A stretch of 64,000 nt of DNA from Chitinophaga sp. GbtcB8 (GCF_019091455.1 NZ_JAGXJN010000003.1:1-64000); one strand, 5' to 3'; positions 1-9,386 are shown, counted from the first letter of the stretch. Program-made: numbers and translations. Notes: generated by a model from the sequence alone, not told the origin.

Positions 1-66
1 AAGTTAAGCCCCTCATGGCCGATGGTACTGCACCACAATGCGGGAGAGTAGGTAGCCGCCGTATTT
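1..66 (+). rRNA. rrf: 5S ribosomal RNA, 3' part (cut by window start)
   Basis: The first bases carry the 3' half of a bacterial 5S rRNA: the AAGTTAAGCCC segment, the CCGATGGTACTGC helix and the GGGAGAGTAGGTAGCCGCC closing region are all recognisable. The 5' half lies before the window, so an rRNA operon presumably ends here. The exact 3' end is estimated; it precedes a strong hairpin by a few bases. Confidence 0.93.
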
Positions 67-72
67 ATTAGA

Positions 73-108
73 AAAGGCTCTGATCATATGATCGGAGCCT
101 TTTTGTTT
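73..108 (+). terminator. Rho-independent terminator of the rRNA operon
   Basis: An 11-bp stem (AGGCTCTGATC with GATCGGAGCCT, one G-U pair) around a four-base loop is followed by TTTTTGTTTT. It lies directly after the 5S rRNA. Confidence 0.9.
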
Positions 109-135
109 TATATCCTTTTACTGAATGATCTTTCC

Positions 136-960
136 TTAGCGCTTCTTGTGGAAATCATCATACCAGTGCGCAATATTTATAGATGCGCCTAACCCCAGCG
201 ACACCGGCTGAAAGTACTTGTTTACAACAGATCCGTCATCCCGGTTATCATACCCGTTATCAGACAAAGGAACAGAAAAAGACAGCTGCATCTGGAACTT
301 CACATACTTATAACCCGCACGGAAGGTAAATGCCGGCTCCATAAAAAAGCGGGTTTTCTGGCTGATCTGCCCAAAGCCATCCCGCCGCTCAGTGTCATTC
401 TCAAATACCTTATTGCCTAGGGACATATCGTAAAAGTTCACTACAGAAAAACGGCTGCTAAAAGCGGTTTCAATGGCAGGATGCACAAAACCAATACTGG
501 GTTGTACAAAGAATTTGCTGAAATGGGAACGTAACAGGTAATCATTCACGTTACCGGTATTACCATCGTCATGATACGCTGCATCCAGCGTTTTAAAGCT
601 GCCGGAACCCAAACCGGTATAAACATCAAACACCATCCGCTTTTTCGACCCAAAAGGCGAAAAGAATCCTATCCCGCCTTCAAACAAGCCCCCTTTTGCG
701 TATTTATCAACAAACACATCATCATTATCATCATTATTGCCGAAGGGACGAAATACATATTGCCCGTTAGCCATAACGGCAATATGATCAGTAACAGCAA
801 AAGCAGCCTGGTAATTGGTGGGAGACAGGCTCCCTTTAAATTCAAATTGCTCTTTTAATAAAGGAGCATTCACTGTATTGGGAACATAGATGTTCTTATT
901 GCAGGCGCCCAGGAAAATAGCAGCGCCTAGCAGGCAGGGAGTAATAAAGGTTTTCAGCAT
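136..960 (-). CDS. Outer-membrane-type lipoprotein of unknown function
   Basis: A 274-residue protein with a lipoprotein signal peptide: hydrophobic segment 8-19 and lipobox LGAC with the acylated Cys at 20. The mature part has alternating aromatic and polar stretches and repeated FMEPAFTFRAGYK-like strands, which suggests a small beta-barrel or beta-rich surface protein, but I recognise no family. An acidic low-complexity patch near residues 75-83 (NNDDNDD) is encoded by a short ATC-rich run. It is the last gene before the rRNA terminator, convergent with the rRNA operon, and follows the LacI-type regulator on the same strand with a 36-bp gap, so the two may be co-transcribed. Confidence 0.8.
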   Translation of the reverse strand: MLKTFITPCLLGAAIFLGACNKNIYVPNTVNAPLLKEQFEFKGSLSPTNYQAAFAVTDHIAVMANGQYVFRPFGNNDDNDDVFVDKYAKGGLFEGGIGFFSPFGSKKRMVFDVYTGLGSGSFKTLDAAYHDDGNTGNVNDYLLRSHFSKFFVQPSIGFVHPAIETAFSSRFSVVNFYDMSLGNKVFENDTERRDGFGQISQKTRFFMEPAFTFRAGYKYVKFQMQLSFSVPLSDNGYDNRDDGSVVNKYFQPVSLGLGASINIAHWYDDFHKKR

Positions 961-996
961 TCTCTTAACATTTAGTCAGTTGTAGGTATATACTTG

Positions 997-2022
997 TTAT
1001 TCTAATAAGCTGGATTGCCGGGGGATCAGCTCTACAGGGAACACAAAGTTCTTGGTCACTTTTACATTTTCATCCTGGTTAATGAGCTGGATCACCGTTT
1101 CCACGGCTTTTTGCCCCATTTTATAACCCGATTGCTCAATGGTAGTGAGGGAAGGAGAAATGATGCGGGAGGACAGATCATTGGAATAGCCCACCACTTT
1201 TATCTGCTCCGGTATGTTTATCTGGTGGCGCCGCGCTTCCTGTATAAAGGAAACTGCAGAGGTATCATTGGCCGCAAACAAACCATCCGGCAGCGGCTTG
1301 CTGGTTAGCAGCTCCTGGGCTGCAGTAGCTGCCGCATCGGTAGTAAGATTGTGAATATACAACAACTGTTCATCATATGGAATATTATACCTGGTCAGTG
1401 CAGCTTTATAACCGGCCAGCCGCTGCTGGTAAAGGTTACAGGTAAGCACACCGGAAAAGTGGGCTATCCGTTTACAGCCCTGTTTTATCAGGTGCTCCGT
1501 AGCCAGGTAACCGCCGGTAAAATCATCGCCCGTAATGCTGTAGCCCGGGAACTCAATAGGCACACGGTCATAGAACACCATGGGTATATTGTTCTTTATA
1601 AAAGGGCTGAAATGTTCGTAGTTGGTGGTGAACATGGAAGCTACGGCCAGCAGCCCATCCACCCGCAGGGAAAAGAACGTGTGTACCAACTCCTTTTCCA
1701 TAGCCACCGTTTCATCTGACTGGCCGATCACGATGCTAAAACCATATTTATGCGCCTCATGCTGAATGCCGCTGATAGCAGTACTCTGGAAATACATGGA
1801 AGTACGCGGCACAATTAACCCGATAATATTAGACCGTTTCTTGCGCAGGCTGGAGGCGATCCAGTTGGGCACATACCCCATTTCAGCAGCCATTTTCTGC
1901 ACTTTGTCGCGGGTATCATCATTGATCAGGGGGTTATTCTGCAAGGCGCGGGATACGGTCGATGCAGACAGGCTCAGCGCCTGGGCAATATCGTAGATGG
2001 TGATCTTACTGCGTTCTTTCAT
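997..2022 (-). CDS. LacI-family transcriptional regulator
   Basis: A 341-residue one-component sugar regulator. The N-terminal helix-turn-helix and hinge are clear (ITIYDIAQALSLSASTVSRAL, residues about 8-28), followed by a periplasmic-binding-protein-like effector domain typical of LacI/PurR proteins, ending with the usual EQSGYKMGQKAVE and LIPRQSS segments. Length is normal for the family. It is divergent from the exported RraA/enolase/transporter operon that starts at 2634, which is its most likely target. I could not find a convincing CG-centred LacI operator in the intervening 611 bp, so the regulatory link rests on position only. Confidence 0.95.
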   Translation of the reverse strand: MKERSKITIYDIAQALSLSASTVSRALQNNPLINDDTRDKVQKMAAEMGYVPNWIASSLRKKRSNIIGLIVPRTSMYFQSTAISGIQHEAHKYGFSIVIGQSDETVAMEKELVHTFFSLRVDGLLAVASMFTTNYEHFSPFIKNNIPMVFYDRVPIEFPGYSITGDDFTGGYLATEHLIKQGCKRIAHFSGVLTCNLYQQRLAGYKAALTRYNIPYDEQLLYIHNLTTDAAATAAQELLTSKPLPDGLFAANDTSAVSFIQEARRHQINIPEQIKVVGYSNDLSSRIISPSLTTIEQSGYKMGQKAVETVIQLINQDENVKVTKNFVFPVELIPRQSSLLE

Positions 2023-2339
2023 TCGGAGTTTTTTTTCTATAGATCATGGAACCAGGCGATTATGCCGGTTTCACTTTTTGAGGTTTCAGTTATAAAATAA
2101 AAATAAGCTATATTAAGCAATTTATATTACAATTGAAATGCTGATTCATATTGCAATAACCCCTTTGTTGCAAATGGCGAAAAAGCACGGCTTGCTGCAG
2201 ACAGTATTATTTCAGCGGTGGAGCTTGAAAAACTCCATAATTATTCCTAATTTTTAAGGCTGATTGAAATTCCGTTATGAAACTGATACGCTCCTTTACC
2301 AAAGCTGTATGAGTAGCACAGCAGTTACCATCCACGGTT
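2023..2339. other. Intergenic region upstream of the LacI-type gene
   Basis: This AT-rich stretch contains the promoter region of the LacI-type gene but no gene or clear operator. TTGCAA-type words recur near 2153-2172 without forming a symmetric site. From 2340 on, the DNA turns into a decayed sigma-factor reading frame. Confidence 0.4.
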
Positions 2340-2594
2340 ATGCCATTTTGCCTTGGGAATTTTACAAAAAATACAGAAGATGTAGTGCCGGAAACCCTTG
2401 TGCAGCTGTGGTGTCAATGGCAGCAATTTGATCCTTTTGCTGCAGTAAGGTTTATGAAAACCCAACCCAGGATATTCCCAAAACAGAGAACATCCACCGG
2501 CGCGCTGCCCTGATACCGGATCTATTTAAACACCCTGCACTACCAGGAAACGCTGTGGCAACAGGAAACAGATGAGCTGAACATCCGTATGTAG
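2340..2594 (+). pseudogene. Remnant of an ECF-type RNA polymerase sigma factor
   Basis: The frame starting at ATG 2340 translates to a stretch containing NTEDVVPETLVQLW and then QFDPFAAVRFMK, which is the signature of sigma-70 region 2 in Bacteroidota ECF factors (compare EDVVQETFVKLW ... AAIRAFL). This frame runs into a TGA near 2510. A second frame from about 2522 gives YLNTLHYQETLWQQETDELNIRM, which resembles the linker before region 4, and then stops at 2594. Region 4 and most of region 1 are absent. I read this as a frameshifted, truncated relic. No FecR gene accompanies it. Confidence 0.6.
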
Positions 2595-2633
2595 TGAGAT
2601 GTGAAATAACACGATACTAAACATACAGCATAT

Positions 2634-3566
2634 ATGAAATTACATTTCACTTATTGGTTGTTAGCCGGCTGCCTGTTACTGGCTGATGTTGCCCGCGCAC
2701 AGCAGGTAACGTTAACACCGGAGCAGATAAAGTCCCTCACGGCTGCCTGGAAAGGAGAACGTTTTCCCGATGGCCGGCCTAAAGTGCCGGATGCCCTGCT
2801 GCAACGCCTGAAAAAAATATCCATTGAAGAAGCCTGGGGCATTTTGCGCAACAAAGGTTACCAAAACCAGTTTGAAGGCGAGTGGATGCTGCTGCGTAAT
2901 GAGCAGGTAATGACCGGCCGCGTGGTAACTGCCCAGTACATGCCTATGCGCCCGGATATGGATCAGCTGATCAAAGACAAAGGCAAAGCAGAAGGCCGTA
3001 TTGGCGGTACCAACTCCTGGCCCATTGATGTACTCTCTAACGGTGACGTATATGTGGCGGATAGCTACGGCAAGGTAGTGGATGGTACATTGATCGGTGA
3101 TAACCTGGGTAATTCCATTTACGCCAAATCAAAGAACGGTGTGATCTTTTACGGATCCGTGCGCGATATGGAAGGGCTGGAGGAAATAGATGGTTTCACG
3201 GCCTGGGTAAAAGGGTACGATCCTTCCTATATACAGCAAATGATGCTGGCCGGCATTAATGTACCCATCCGCATTGGCCGTGCAACAGTGCTGCCCGGAG
3301 ATGTGGTGCTGGCAAAAAAAGGCGGCGTAATATTCATACCTGCGCATCTGCTGGAAGAGGTAGTGCTGAACGCAGAGTTCATAGCCCTGCGCGACCAGTT
3401 CGGCCACCAGCGCCTGCGGGAAGGCAAATACACGCCCGGCCAGATAGATACCCAATGGACCGATGTTATTAAAAAAGATTTCCTGCAATGGCTGGATACC
3501 CAGGGTGATAAGCTGCCCATGAGCCGCCCTGAGCTGGACAAATTCATGCAGAACAGAACATGGTAG
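2634..3566 (+). CDS. Exported RraA-like (HMG/CHA aldolase fold) protein
   Basis: A 310-residue protein with a signal peptide (residues 1-22, ending ARAQQ). The middle (about 115-265) is RraA-like: a GDNLG segment, the GSVRDMEGL arginine-aspartate motif characteristic of 4-hydroxy-4-methyl-2-oxoglutarate aldolases, and the PGDVVLAKKGGVIFIP strand-loop. RraA-fold enzymes usually have 160-230 residues; this one carries an extra ~90-residue N-terminal part and ~45-residue C-terminal tail. Family members act as divalent-metal aldolases, decarboxylases or, in E. coli, as an RNase E inhibitor. Export rules out the RNase role and suggests periplasmic work on a keto acid. It is the first gene of a three-gene operon with a dehydratase-like enzyme and a transporter. 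Confidence 0.85.
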   Translation: MKLHFTYWLLAGCLLLADVARAQQVTLTPEQIKSLTAAWKGERFPDGRPKVPDALLQRLKKISIEEAWGILRNKGYQNQFEGEWMLLRNEQVMTGRVVTAQYMPMRPDMDQLIKDKGKAEGRIGGTNSWPIDVLSNGDVYVADSYGKVVDGTLIGDNLGNSIYAKSKNGVIFYGSVRDMEGLEEIDGFTAWVKGYDPSYIQQMMLAGINVPIRIGRATVLPGDVVLAKKGGVIFIPAHLLEEVVLNAEFIALRDQFGHQRLREGKYTPGQIDTQWTDVIKKDFLQWLDTQGDKLPMSRPELDKFMQNRTW

Positions 3567-3607
3567 TAAATTCTTAGCTCCTACATCTTACTTCAAAATC
3601 ATCGTTT

Positions 3608-5056
3608 ATGAACCCATCACAAAAATTCCTCTCAAAACTTGGCGTAGCCGAACCAGCAGATCCACAAAATGAAAAGGCGCTGGATAACCGCCGCTCTTTC
3701 CTGAAAAGAACCCTGGGCGGTTTGGCGCTGGGTGGTTTTATGTTTGCACCGCTGGAAGATACGCTGGCTTTCAGCACTTCCAAAGTGAACCGCAATTCTT
3801 CACCGTCTGATCTTAAGATCACGGATATGCGCTACGCAATTGGTATGAACTCAACGGGTCGTTGTCCCATTATCCGTATAGACACTAATCAGGGTATTTA
3901 CGGCCTGGGCGAAGTAAGAGATGGTGCAAGCTGGCGGTACGCGTTGTTCCTGAAAAGCCGCATACTGGGCATGAACCCCTGCAGCGTGGAAATGATCTTT
4001 AAACGCATTAAACAATTTGGCTTCCACGGCCGGCAGGGAGGAGGAGTGTCCGGTGTGGAAATGGCATTATGGGACCTGGCCGGTAAAGCCTATGGCGTGC
4101 CCGTGTACCAGCTGTTAGGCGGTAAATACCGCGACCGCGTAAGGTTGTATGCAGATACGCCTGAAGTAGAAGATCCCACTGAATTTGCTGCTAAGCTCAA
4201 AGACCGCCTGGAAGGTAAAGGTTATACTTTCCTGAAAATGGATTTTGGGATTGAGCTGCTGAAGAATACACCCGGCGCTTTAGTGAATGATAATTTCTGG
4301 GATGTAGGCCGGCAATGGACCAATCAGCCCATGACCTATGGCGCTACGGAACACCCGTTCACGCAGGTGCAGATCACACCCAAAGGACTGGACATTCTGG
4401 CGCAGCGCATCAGCCAGGTGCGGGAAGCAGTAGGTTATAATATACCACTGGCATCTGATCACTACGGACATTTTGATCAGAACAACGCTATTCGTTTAGG
4501 CAAGGCCGTAGAGCCCTACCGTTTGGCCTGGCTGGAAGACCTGATCCCCTGGAAATTCACCGAACAATGGAAACAGATCACCAATGCAATAGAAACGCCC
4601 ACCCTTACCGGGGAAGATATTTATTTGAAAGAAGAATTTATTAAATTGATAGACGCGCATGCAATAGATCTTATACACCCTGACCTGGCAACAGCCGGCG
4701 GCATCCTGGAAACCAAACGTATTGGTGATTATGCGGAAGAGAAAGGAGTGGCCATGGCCATGCATTTTGCTGGCCTGCCGGTTTCTTTTATGGCCAATGT
4801 GCATTGCGCTGCAGCTACGCAAAATTTTGTAGCGCTGGAACATCACTCGCTGGATGTACCGTATTGGAATAGTTTAGTGAAGTCAGATAAACCGCTTATT
4901 GAAAAAGGTTTTGCTATTGTGCCTGACAAACCGGGATTAGGCATAGAGCTGAATGATGAAGAGCTGAAAAAACACCTGGCGCCTGAAGATAAAAGTTACT
5001 TTGCACCTACGCCGGAATGGGACGATAACCGCTCCTGGGACCGGCTGTGGAGCTGA
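3608..5056 (+). CDS. Tat-exported enolase-superfamily dehydratase/racemase (mandelate racemase type)
   Basis: A 482-residue enzyme. The N-terminus has a twin-arginine signal: RR at 28-29 within NRRSFLKR, then a hydrophobic stretch to about residue 47. The rest is the capping domain plus TIM barrel of the enolase superfamily. Visible active-site residues are Lys210 (in FLKMD), metal ligands Asp284, Glu310 (WLED) and Glu336 (GED), His285 in SDH, and His386 on strand 7 (MHFAG). The D-x0-H pair plus distal His resembles acid-sugar dehydratases more than true mandelate racemases. Such enzymes turn aldonates into 2-keto-3-deoxy acids. Substrate unknown. It lies 41 bp after the RraA-like gene and 19 bp before the transporter. 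A folded, metal-loaded export by Tat would put the reaction in the periplasm. Confidence 0.9.
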   Translation: MNPSQKFLSKLGVAEPADPQNEKALDNRRSFLKRTLGGLALGGFMFAPLEDTLAFSTSKVNRNSSPSDLKITDMRYAIGMNSTGRCPIIRIDTNQGIYGLGEVRDGASWRYALFLKSRILGMNPCSVEMIFKRIKQFGFHGRQGGGVSGVEMALWDLAGKAYGVPVYQLLGGKYRDRVRLYADTPEVEDPTEFAAKLKDRLEGKGYTFLKMDFGIELLKNTPGALVNDNFWDVGRQWTNQPMTYGATEHPFTQVQITPKGLDILAQRISQVREAVGYNIPLASDHYGHFDQNNAIRLGKAVEPYRLAWLEDLIPWKFTEQWKQITNAIETPTLTGEDIYLKEEFIKLIDAHAIDLIHPDLATAGGILETKRIGDYAEEKGVAMAMHFAGLPVSFMANVHCAAATQNFVALEHHSLDVPYWNSLVKSDKPLIEKGFAIVPDKPGLGIELNDEELKKHLAPEDKSYFAPTPEWDDNRSWDRLWS

Positions 5057-5075
5057 TATTATAAACCATTTCATT

Positions 5076-6152
5076 ATGCACAAACTATTCTGGTATATAG
5101 CCGCACTGGCTTTTATTACTTACATTATTACTACCATTCTGCACTTACACGCGGCAGGCGGCTGGTTGCTGATGTGCGGCTTTACTATGCTGGCACTGGC
5201 TTTCAGGGGATACCCGGTATTAAAAGGATTTTCATACACGGTGATGATCTTTGCAGCGGTAAGCATGGCGATGTATTACCCCCAGCATTTCATCCAGGTA
5301 GGTGATTTCAAATTGTCGAAGCTGATTGTGCCGTTGTTGCAGATTATTATGTTCGGGATGGGTACCGGTTTAAGCTGGAAGGATTTTGCACAGGTAGCTA
5401 AAATGCCTATGGGTATTGGCGTTGGCATTATCGGGCATTATACTATTATGCCGCTGATCGGTTTTACCATTACGCAGCTGTTTCATTTTCCACCGGAAAT
5501 AGCAGCAGGTATTATTTTGATCGGCAGCTGCCCCAGCGGGCTGGCATCTAATGTAATGTCGTACCTGGCAGGCGCTAACCTGGCCTTATCGGTATCTATA
5601 ACTGCAACGGTTACACTCTTAGCGCCTATTATTACACCGTTGTGGATGAAAGTGCTGGCCGGGCAATATGTAGATATTGTATTTGAAGAAATGATGTGGC
5701 ATATTATCCAGATCGTAATACTGCCTATCATACTGGGTTTGGTGTTCAACCATTTCCTGCATGGTAAATTCAAATGGCTGGATGCAGCCATGCCCCTGGT
5801 ATCTATGATCAGCATAGGATTGATCATAGTAGTAATAACGGCCAGCGGACGTGATAGCCTGCTTACAGTAGGCCCTTTGCTGGTGGTGGCTACTTTGATG
5901 CATAATCTGTGCGGGTATTTCCTGGGGTACTGGGGCGCACGGTTGTTCCGCATGCCGGAAAAAGATTGCCGTACCGTAGCATTGGAAGTAGGCATGCAAA
6001 ACGGCGGACTGGCTTCCGGCCTGGCATTAAAAATGGGCAAGCTGGCTACAGTAGGTTTAGCGCCGGCAGTATTCGGCCCTTTAATGAATATTACCGGATC
6101 AGCACTGGCTACGTGGTGGAAAAGCAAACCAGCGGAGGAGAAGGAGAATTGA
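5076..6152 (+). CDS. Bile acid:sodium symporter family (BASS) transporter
   Basis: A 358-residue inner-membrane protein with about nine or ten hydrophobic segments. The GSCPSGLASNVMSYLAGANLALSVS segment and the MQNGGLASGLA segment are the two crossover-helix motifs of the BASS/SLC10 family, whose members carry organic acids with sodium. I chose ATG 5076 because the frame open from 5001 overlaps the enolase gene by 56 bp and its extra residues are not hydrophobic, whereas MHKLFWYIAAL starts a membrane helix. Third gene of the operon; the likely cargo is the sugar-acid product of the two exported enzymes. A bidirectional terminator follows. Confidence 0.9.
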   Translation: MHKLFWYIAALAFITYIITTILHLHAAGGWLLMCGFTMLALAFRGYPVLKGFSYTVMIFAAVSMAMYYPQHFIQVGDFKLSKLIVPLLQIIMFGMGTGLSWKDFAQVAKMPMGIGVGIIGHYTIMPLIGFTITQLFHFPPEIAAGIILIGSCPSGLASNVMSYLAGANLALSVSITATVTLLAPIITPLWMKVLAGQYVDIVFEEMMWHIIQIVILPIILGLVFNHFLHGKFKWLDAAMPLVSMISIGLIIVVITASGRDSLLTVGPLLVVATLMHNLCGYFLGYWGARLFRMPEKDCRTVALEVGMQNGGLASGLALKMGKLATVGLAPAVFGPLMNITGSALATWWKSKPAEEKEN

Positions 6153-6283
6153 ATTACGAATGAGTAGATTGTTGTGAGGTAGTGCATTTGTAAGTTGTTT
6201 ATAAAAAATCAGTCCTGCATGTTTACACGCAGGACTGATTTTTTATGAATGTTTATACTACCACAGTGCACTCATTCGTAATT
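6152..6283. repeat. Inverted repeat framing the terminator between convergent genes
   Basis: AATTACGAATGAGT (6152-6165) is repeated perfectly in inverted orientation at 6270-6283, with the terminator hairpin 6203-6244 nested between. The left arm overlaps the last base of the transporter gene. The arrangement resembles the larger nested structure at 61921-62098. Confidence 0.7.
6203..6244. terminator. Bidirectional rho-independent terminator
   Basis: A 16-bp perfect stem AAAAAATCAGTCCTGC / GCAGGACTGATTTTTT with a 10-base loop gives a T-run on both strands. It serves the transporter operon on the plus strand and the metalloprotease gene on the minus strand. Confidence 0.93.
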
Positions 6284-6298
6284 GACAATTCGTGATTA

Positions 6299-8875
6299 TC
6301 ACTTCGGCTCTAATGCTGAAGTGATACGCTGCACCAGGTCTGTTAAGTGGTAACGGCTCATATTATCCGGCATAGCAGCAGCGGCGGCGCGCATCTCATT
6401 ACGTAAGGTGGTCAGCTGTGCACGTGCAATGCTGCTTACATCCGTTCTGCTGGGATCTGCAGGCGCGCTGCCGAACATGATAGTCATACCGCCACTCAGG
6501 CTGGGACCACCACCGGACGCCAGCAGCTCTGTAAGATTTTTCACATAAACCTTTTGCAGGTTGCGGCGGAAAATGTCAATAGGCTTGTGCGTATATACTT
6601 CACTGAAAATACCTTTCTTCAGATCATTCATCATGTCTGTAGCCTGGTAAGCATTATTGCCTTCCATGGCCGATGCGTTTAACAGCTTATTCAGTGTGCC
6701 GGTACTTAATAAGCGGTCCAGTATGGGTTCCTGGCGCGCCAGTATCACCGTGGTAGCATCATTACCGGTACGTTGCAGAATATCTTTATCCAATAACCAT
6801 TTAGGGGTAATGAACAATTGCTGGTTCAGGAATTTAATAGCCTCCTGCTGGGTAGCTTTGGGTACGGCTTCATACACGGCGCCTTCCTGCTCCACTGTTT
6901 TAGGCGTTTCATAAATGCCGCCTACATTTTTGGTTACATGGCCCAGGTACCGGGAGTATTGGCCGGTTATTTCGCGGTACAATTCACCCAGGTTGCTGTA
7001 CCCTTCGTTCGGTTCACGGGTCCAGGCCATAAGATTGGGAATGATGCGCTGCAGATTTTTAATGCCGTAATAGCTGGCCTTCATGGCATTATCGCCCAGG
7101 TCTTCGTTCTGTGAGCGCGGATCATCCGGGTTGCTTTCTGTACCAAACCAGTAACGTTTATCTTTTAAGCGGTTGATGGTCCATTTATTCAGGATGGGCT
7201 TTTCAGCTTCTGCGGTGGCTGCTTCCGGGATCTCGCGGTAACCCCATTCAATAGCCCATTTATCGTAAAAGTTAATGCGGGGATACAGGTCGGCGCCGGT
7301 AATGCTATCTTCCGGTTGTGCTACATAATTAAAACGGGCGTAGTCCATAATAGAAGGAGCGTGGCCATTCTTTTCCACCCAGGCTTTATCGCGCAGCTTT
7401 TCTACCGGATAGGCAGAGCTGGAGCCAAAGTTATGCCGCAGGCCCAGGGTGTGGCCTACTTCGTGCGACGATACAAAGCGGATCAGCTCTCCCATCAGCT
7501 CATCATCAAACTCCATAGTCCGGGCACGGGAATCATTGGGGGCGCATTGCACAAAATACCAGTTGCGCAGCAGGCGCATTACATTATGGTACCAGTTAAT
7601 ATGGCTTTCCAGTATTTCGCCGGAGCGGGGATCATGTACATGCGGACCGCTGGCATTGGCAATATCAGAAGGCTTGTACACAATAGCAGAAAAGCGGGCA
7701 TCCTCCAGGGACCAGGTAGAATCTTCCTGGGCAGTAGGCGCCATTTTAGCCAGGATAGCGTTTTTGAAGCCAGCCTGCTCAAAAGCAACCTGCCAGTCGT
7801 TCACCCCTTGTATCAGGTACTTGCGCCATTTGGCCGGTGTAGCGGGATCTATATAAAATATGATAGGTTTCTTAGGTTCTACCAGCTCGCCGCGTTTGTA
7901 TTTTTCCAGGTCTTCTTCCTTAGGCTCCAGGCGCCAGCGGGTGATCATCTGCAGGCGTTTTACACCCTGGGGATCTGCATCAAAGTCGGTTACGCTGGTG
8001 GTAAAAAAGCCTACGCGCGGGTCAAAGTACCGGGGCTGCATAGGCACATTGGGCAGCAGTACCAGGGAGCTGTTCAGCTCCAGGGTAGCATTGCCACCAG
8101 CAGCAGGCGGAAAACCGGGAGCACCCGGTGCGCCGCTTTTGGAGTAGGTTTTAACGGTTTTGATCTCTGTATTAATGGGGTAGGAGCGTACATCTACAAT
8201 GTAAGATTTATCAGGCTGCACGCCACCCAGGCGCAGGCCCGTTTTCATGCGCTGGTCAAAGAACAGGATCTCGTTATCACCATTAATATAGTCTGTGAGG
8301 TCTACAATGCTGCCATTGTTCTCTTTTGAAAAGGCTTTGATATCAAAGGCGGCGGCAATGGGCTGTATGTTGGAGTTCATTACCGCATTGAACATAGGCT
8401 GGGTGCTATCCTTTGATATTTCGCTATAGGAAACGTTCTTCAGGAAAATGCGGTTATTGGGTCCTTTCTCAAAGCGGATCACGTTTTCACCGATCTGGTC
8501 ACCACTGTAGCCATAAAAGAAGGAGCGCAGGCCGGCGGCGGATTTAGAGATGCGGTTTACCACCAGTATATCGCGGCCCAGCAGGGAATCGCTTATTTCA
8601 AAATATACCTTGTCATCCAGCTTATAAATGTTGAACAGGCCGGAATCGGCTTTTGCCTTAGGGGTAATGAGTTCGCTGAATGGCTTGGGATTGGCTTTAG
8701 GCGTGCCCTGCGGTGGTATAATGGGTGGCTTGGCGGTGGTGTCCTTTTCTGCGCCGGCGGTTACCGCGTGTTTTTTCTTTTTCCTTTGTGCAGATGCCGG
8801 TGCGCTAAGCGCCAGGCTTATACAGCATAGGACTGCTGCTACCGCAACAGACCTGCTTCTTACATGCATGTTCAT
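6299..8875 (-). CDS. Exported zinc-dependent metalloprotease (DUF5117/DUF4953 type)
   Basis: An 858-residue protein with a signal peptide (1-29, ending ASAQ) followed by a Lys-rich segment. The zinc site is the metzincin-like HEVGHTLGLRH near residue 471, with the NFGSS continuation typical of the Bacteroidota metalloprotease family annotated with DUF5118, DUF5117 and DUF4953 domains. N-terminal and middle regions (about 70-440) match the general plan of those domains: WRLEPKEEDLEKYKRGELVEPKKPI and the FYIDPATPAKWRKYL block before the protease core. Monocistronic, with a terminator downstream. Substrate unknown; the protein probably acts in the periplasm or at the outer membrane. Confidence 0.92.
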   Translation of the reverse strand: MNMHVRSRSVAVAAVLCCISLALSAPASAQRKKKKHAVTAGAEKDTTAKPPIIPPQGTPKANPKPFSELITPKAKADSGLFNIYKLDDKVYFEISDSLLGRDILVVNRISKSAAGLRSFFYGYSGDQIGENVIRFEKGPNNRIFLKNVSYSEISKDSTQPMFNAVMNSNIQPIAAAFDIKAFSKENNGSIVDLTDYINGDNEILFFDQRMKTGLRLGGVQPDKSYIVDVRSYPINTEIKTVKTYSKSGAPGAPGFPPAAGGNATLELNSSLVLLPNVPMQPRYFDPRVGFFTTSVTDFDADPQGVKRLQMITRWRLEPKEEDLEKYKRGELVEPKKPIIFYIDPATPAKWRKYLIQGVNDWQVAFEQAGFKNAILAKMAPTAQEDSTWSLEDARFSAIVYKPSDIANASGPHVHDPRSGEILESHINWYHNVMRLLRNWYFVQCAPNDSRARTMEFDDELMGELIRFVSSHEVGHTLGLRHNFGSSSAYPVEKLRDKAWVEKNGHAPSIMDYARFNYVAQPEDSITGADLYPRINFYDKWAIEWGYREIPEAATAEAEKPILNKWTINRLKDKRYWFGTESNPDDPRSQNEDLGDNAMKASYYGIKNLQRIIPNLMAWTREPNEGYSNLGELYREITGQYSRYLGHVTKNVGGIYETPKTVEQEGAVYEAVPKATQQEAIKFLNQQLFITPKWLLDKDILQRTGNDATTVILARQEPILDRLLSTGTLNKLLNASAMEGNNAYQATDMMNDLKKGIFSEVYTHKPIDIFRRNLQKVYVKNLTELLASGGGPSLSGGMTIMFGSAPADPSRTDVSSIARAQLTTLRNEMRAAAAAMPDNMSRYHLTDLVQRITSALEPK

Positions 8876-9386
8876 AATGATTTGATCAAAAGGGTTGATT
8901 TCTGACAGGATATGTTTATTTTATCCGTTGTTGCAAATAAATATATAATGCAGTAACTTATCAGGAAATTCCATAAACGTTATAATTGTCTTAGGAATGG
9001 AAATAATAGCAGTATATTGACCACGTTAATGGCCAGGGACTTTTAAATTTAGTAAATTAGCATTATTATATTAATATTGTCTTTGATATATAACAGCCGT
9101 TTTCAGCTATTGTGATGAATTAGAAGGCCTAAGGGTGGGAAAGGGCATGTTTTTAGCGGGGTGATAAGTTAAAAACAGCTACTGTGGCTGAAGGGAACTT
9201 AAATGTGAATAATGATAAAATTTGTTGGAACATTTAAAAATTTCCTTAAATTGTGCGTCCAACTTTGAAAAAAAATCAATAAATTTCGATTTTCAAGGAC
9301 AGTAACAATACAGGTTTAGAATAGCCATTAGACATTGTTGCTCACTCATTTGTGTTTTAAGTGTATGCTCAATCAATTTGGAGATA

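Noticed and set aside
7316-8329. 337-codon frame antisense to the metalloprotease
   Set aside because: Lies wholly opposite a gene with clear family motifs; composition mirrors the codon pattern of the real gene.
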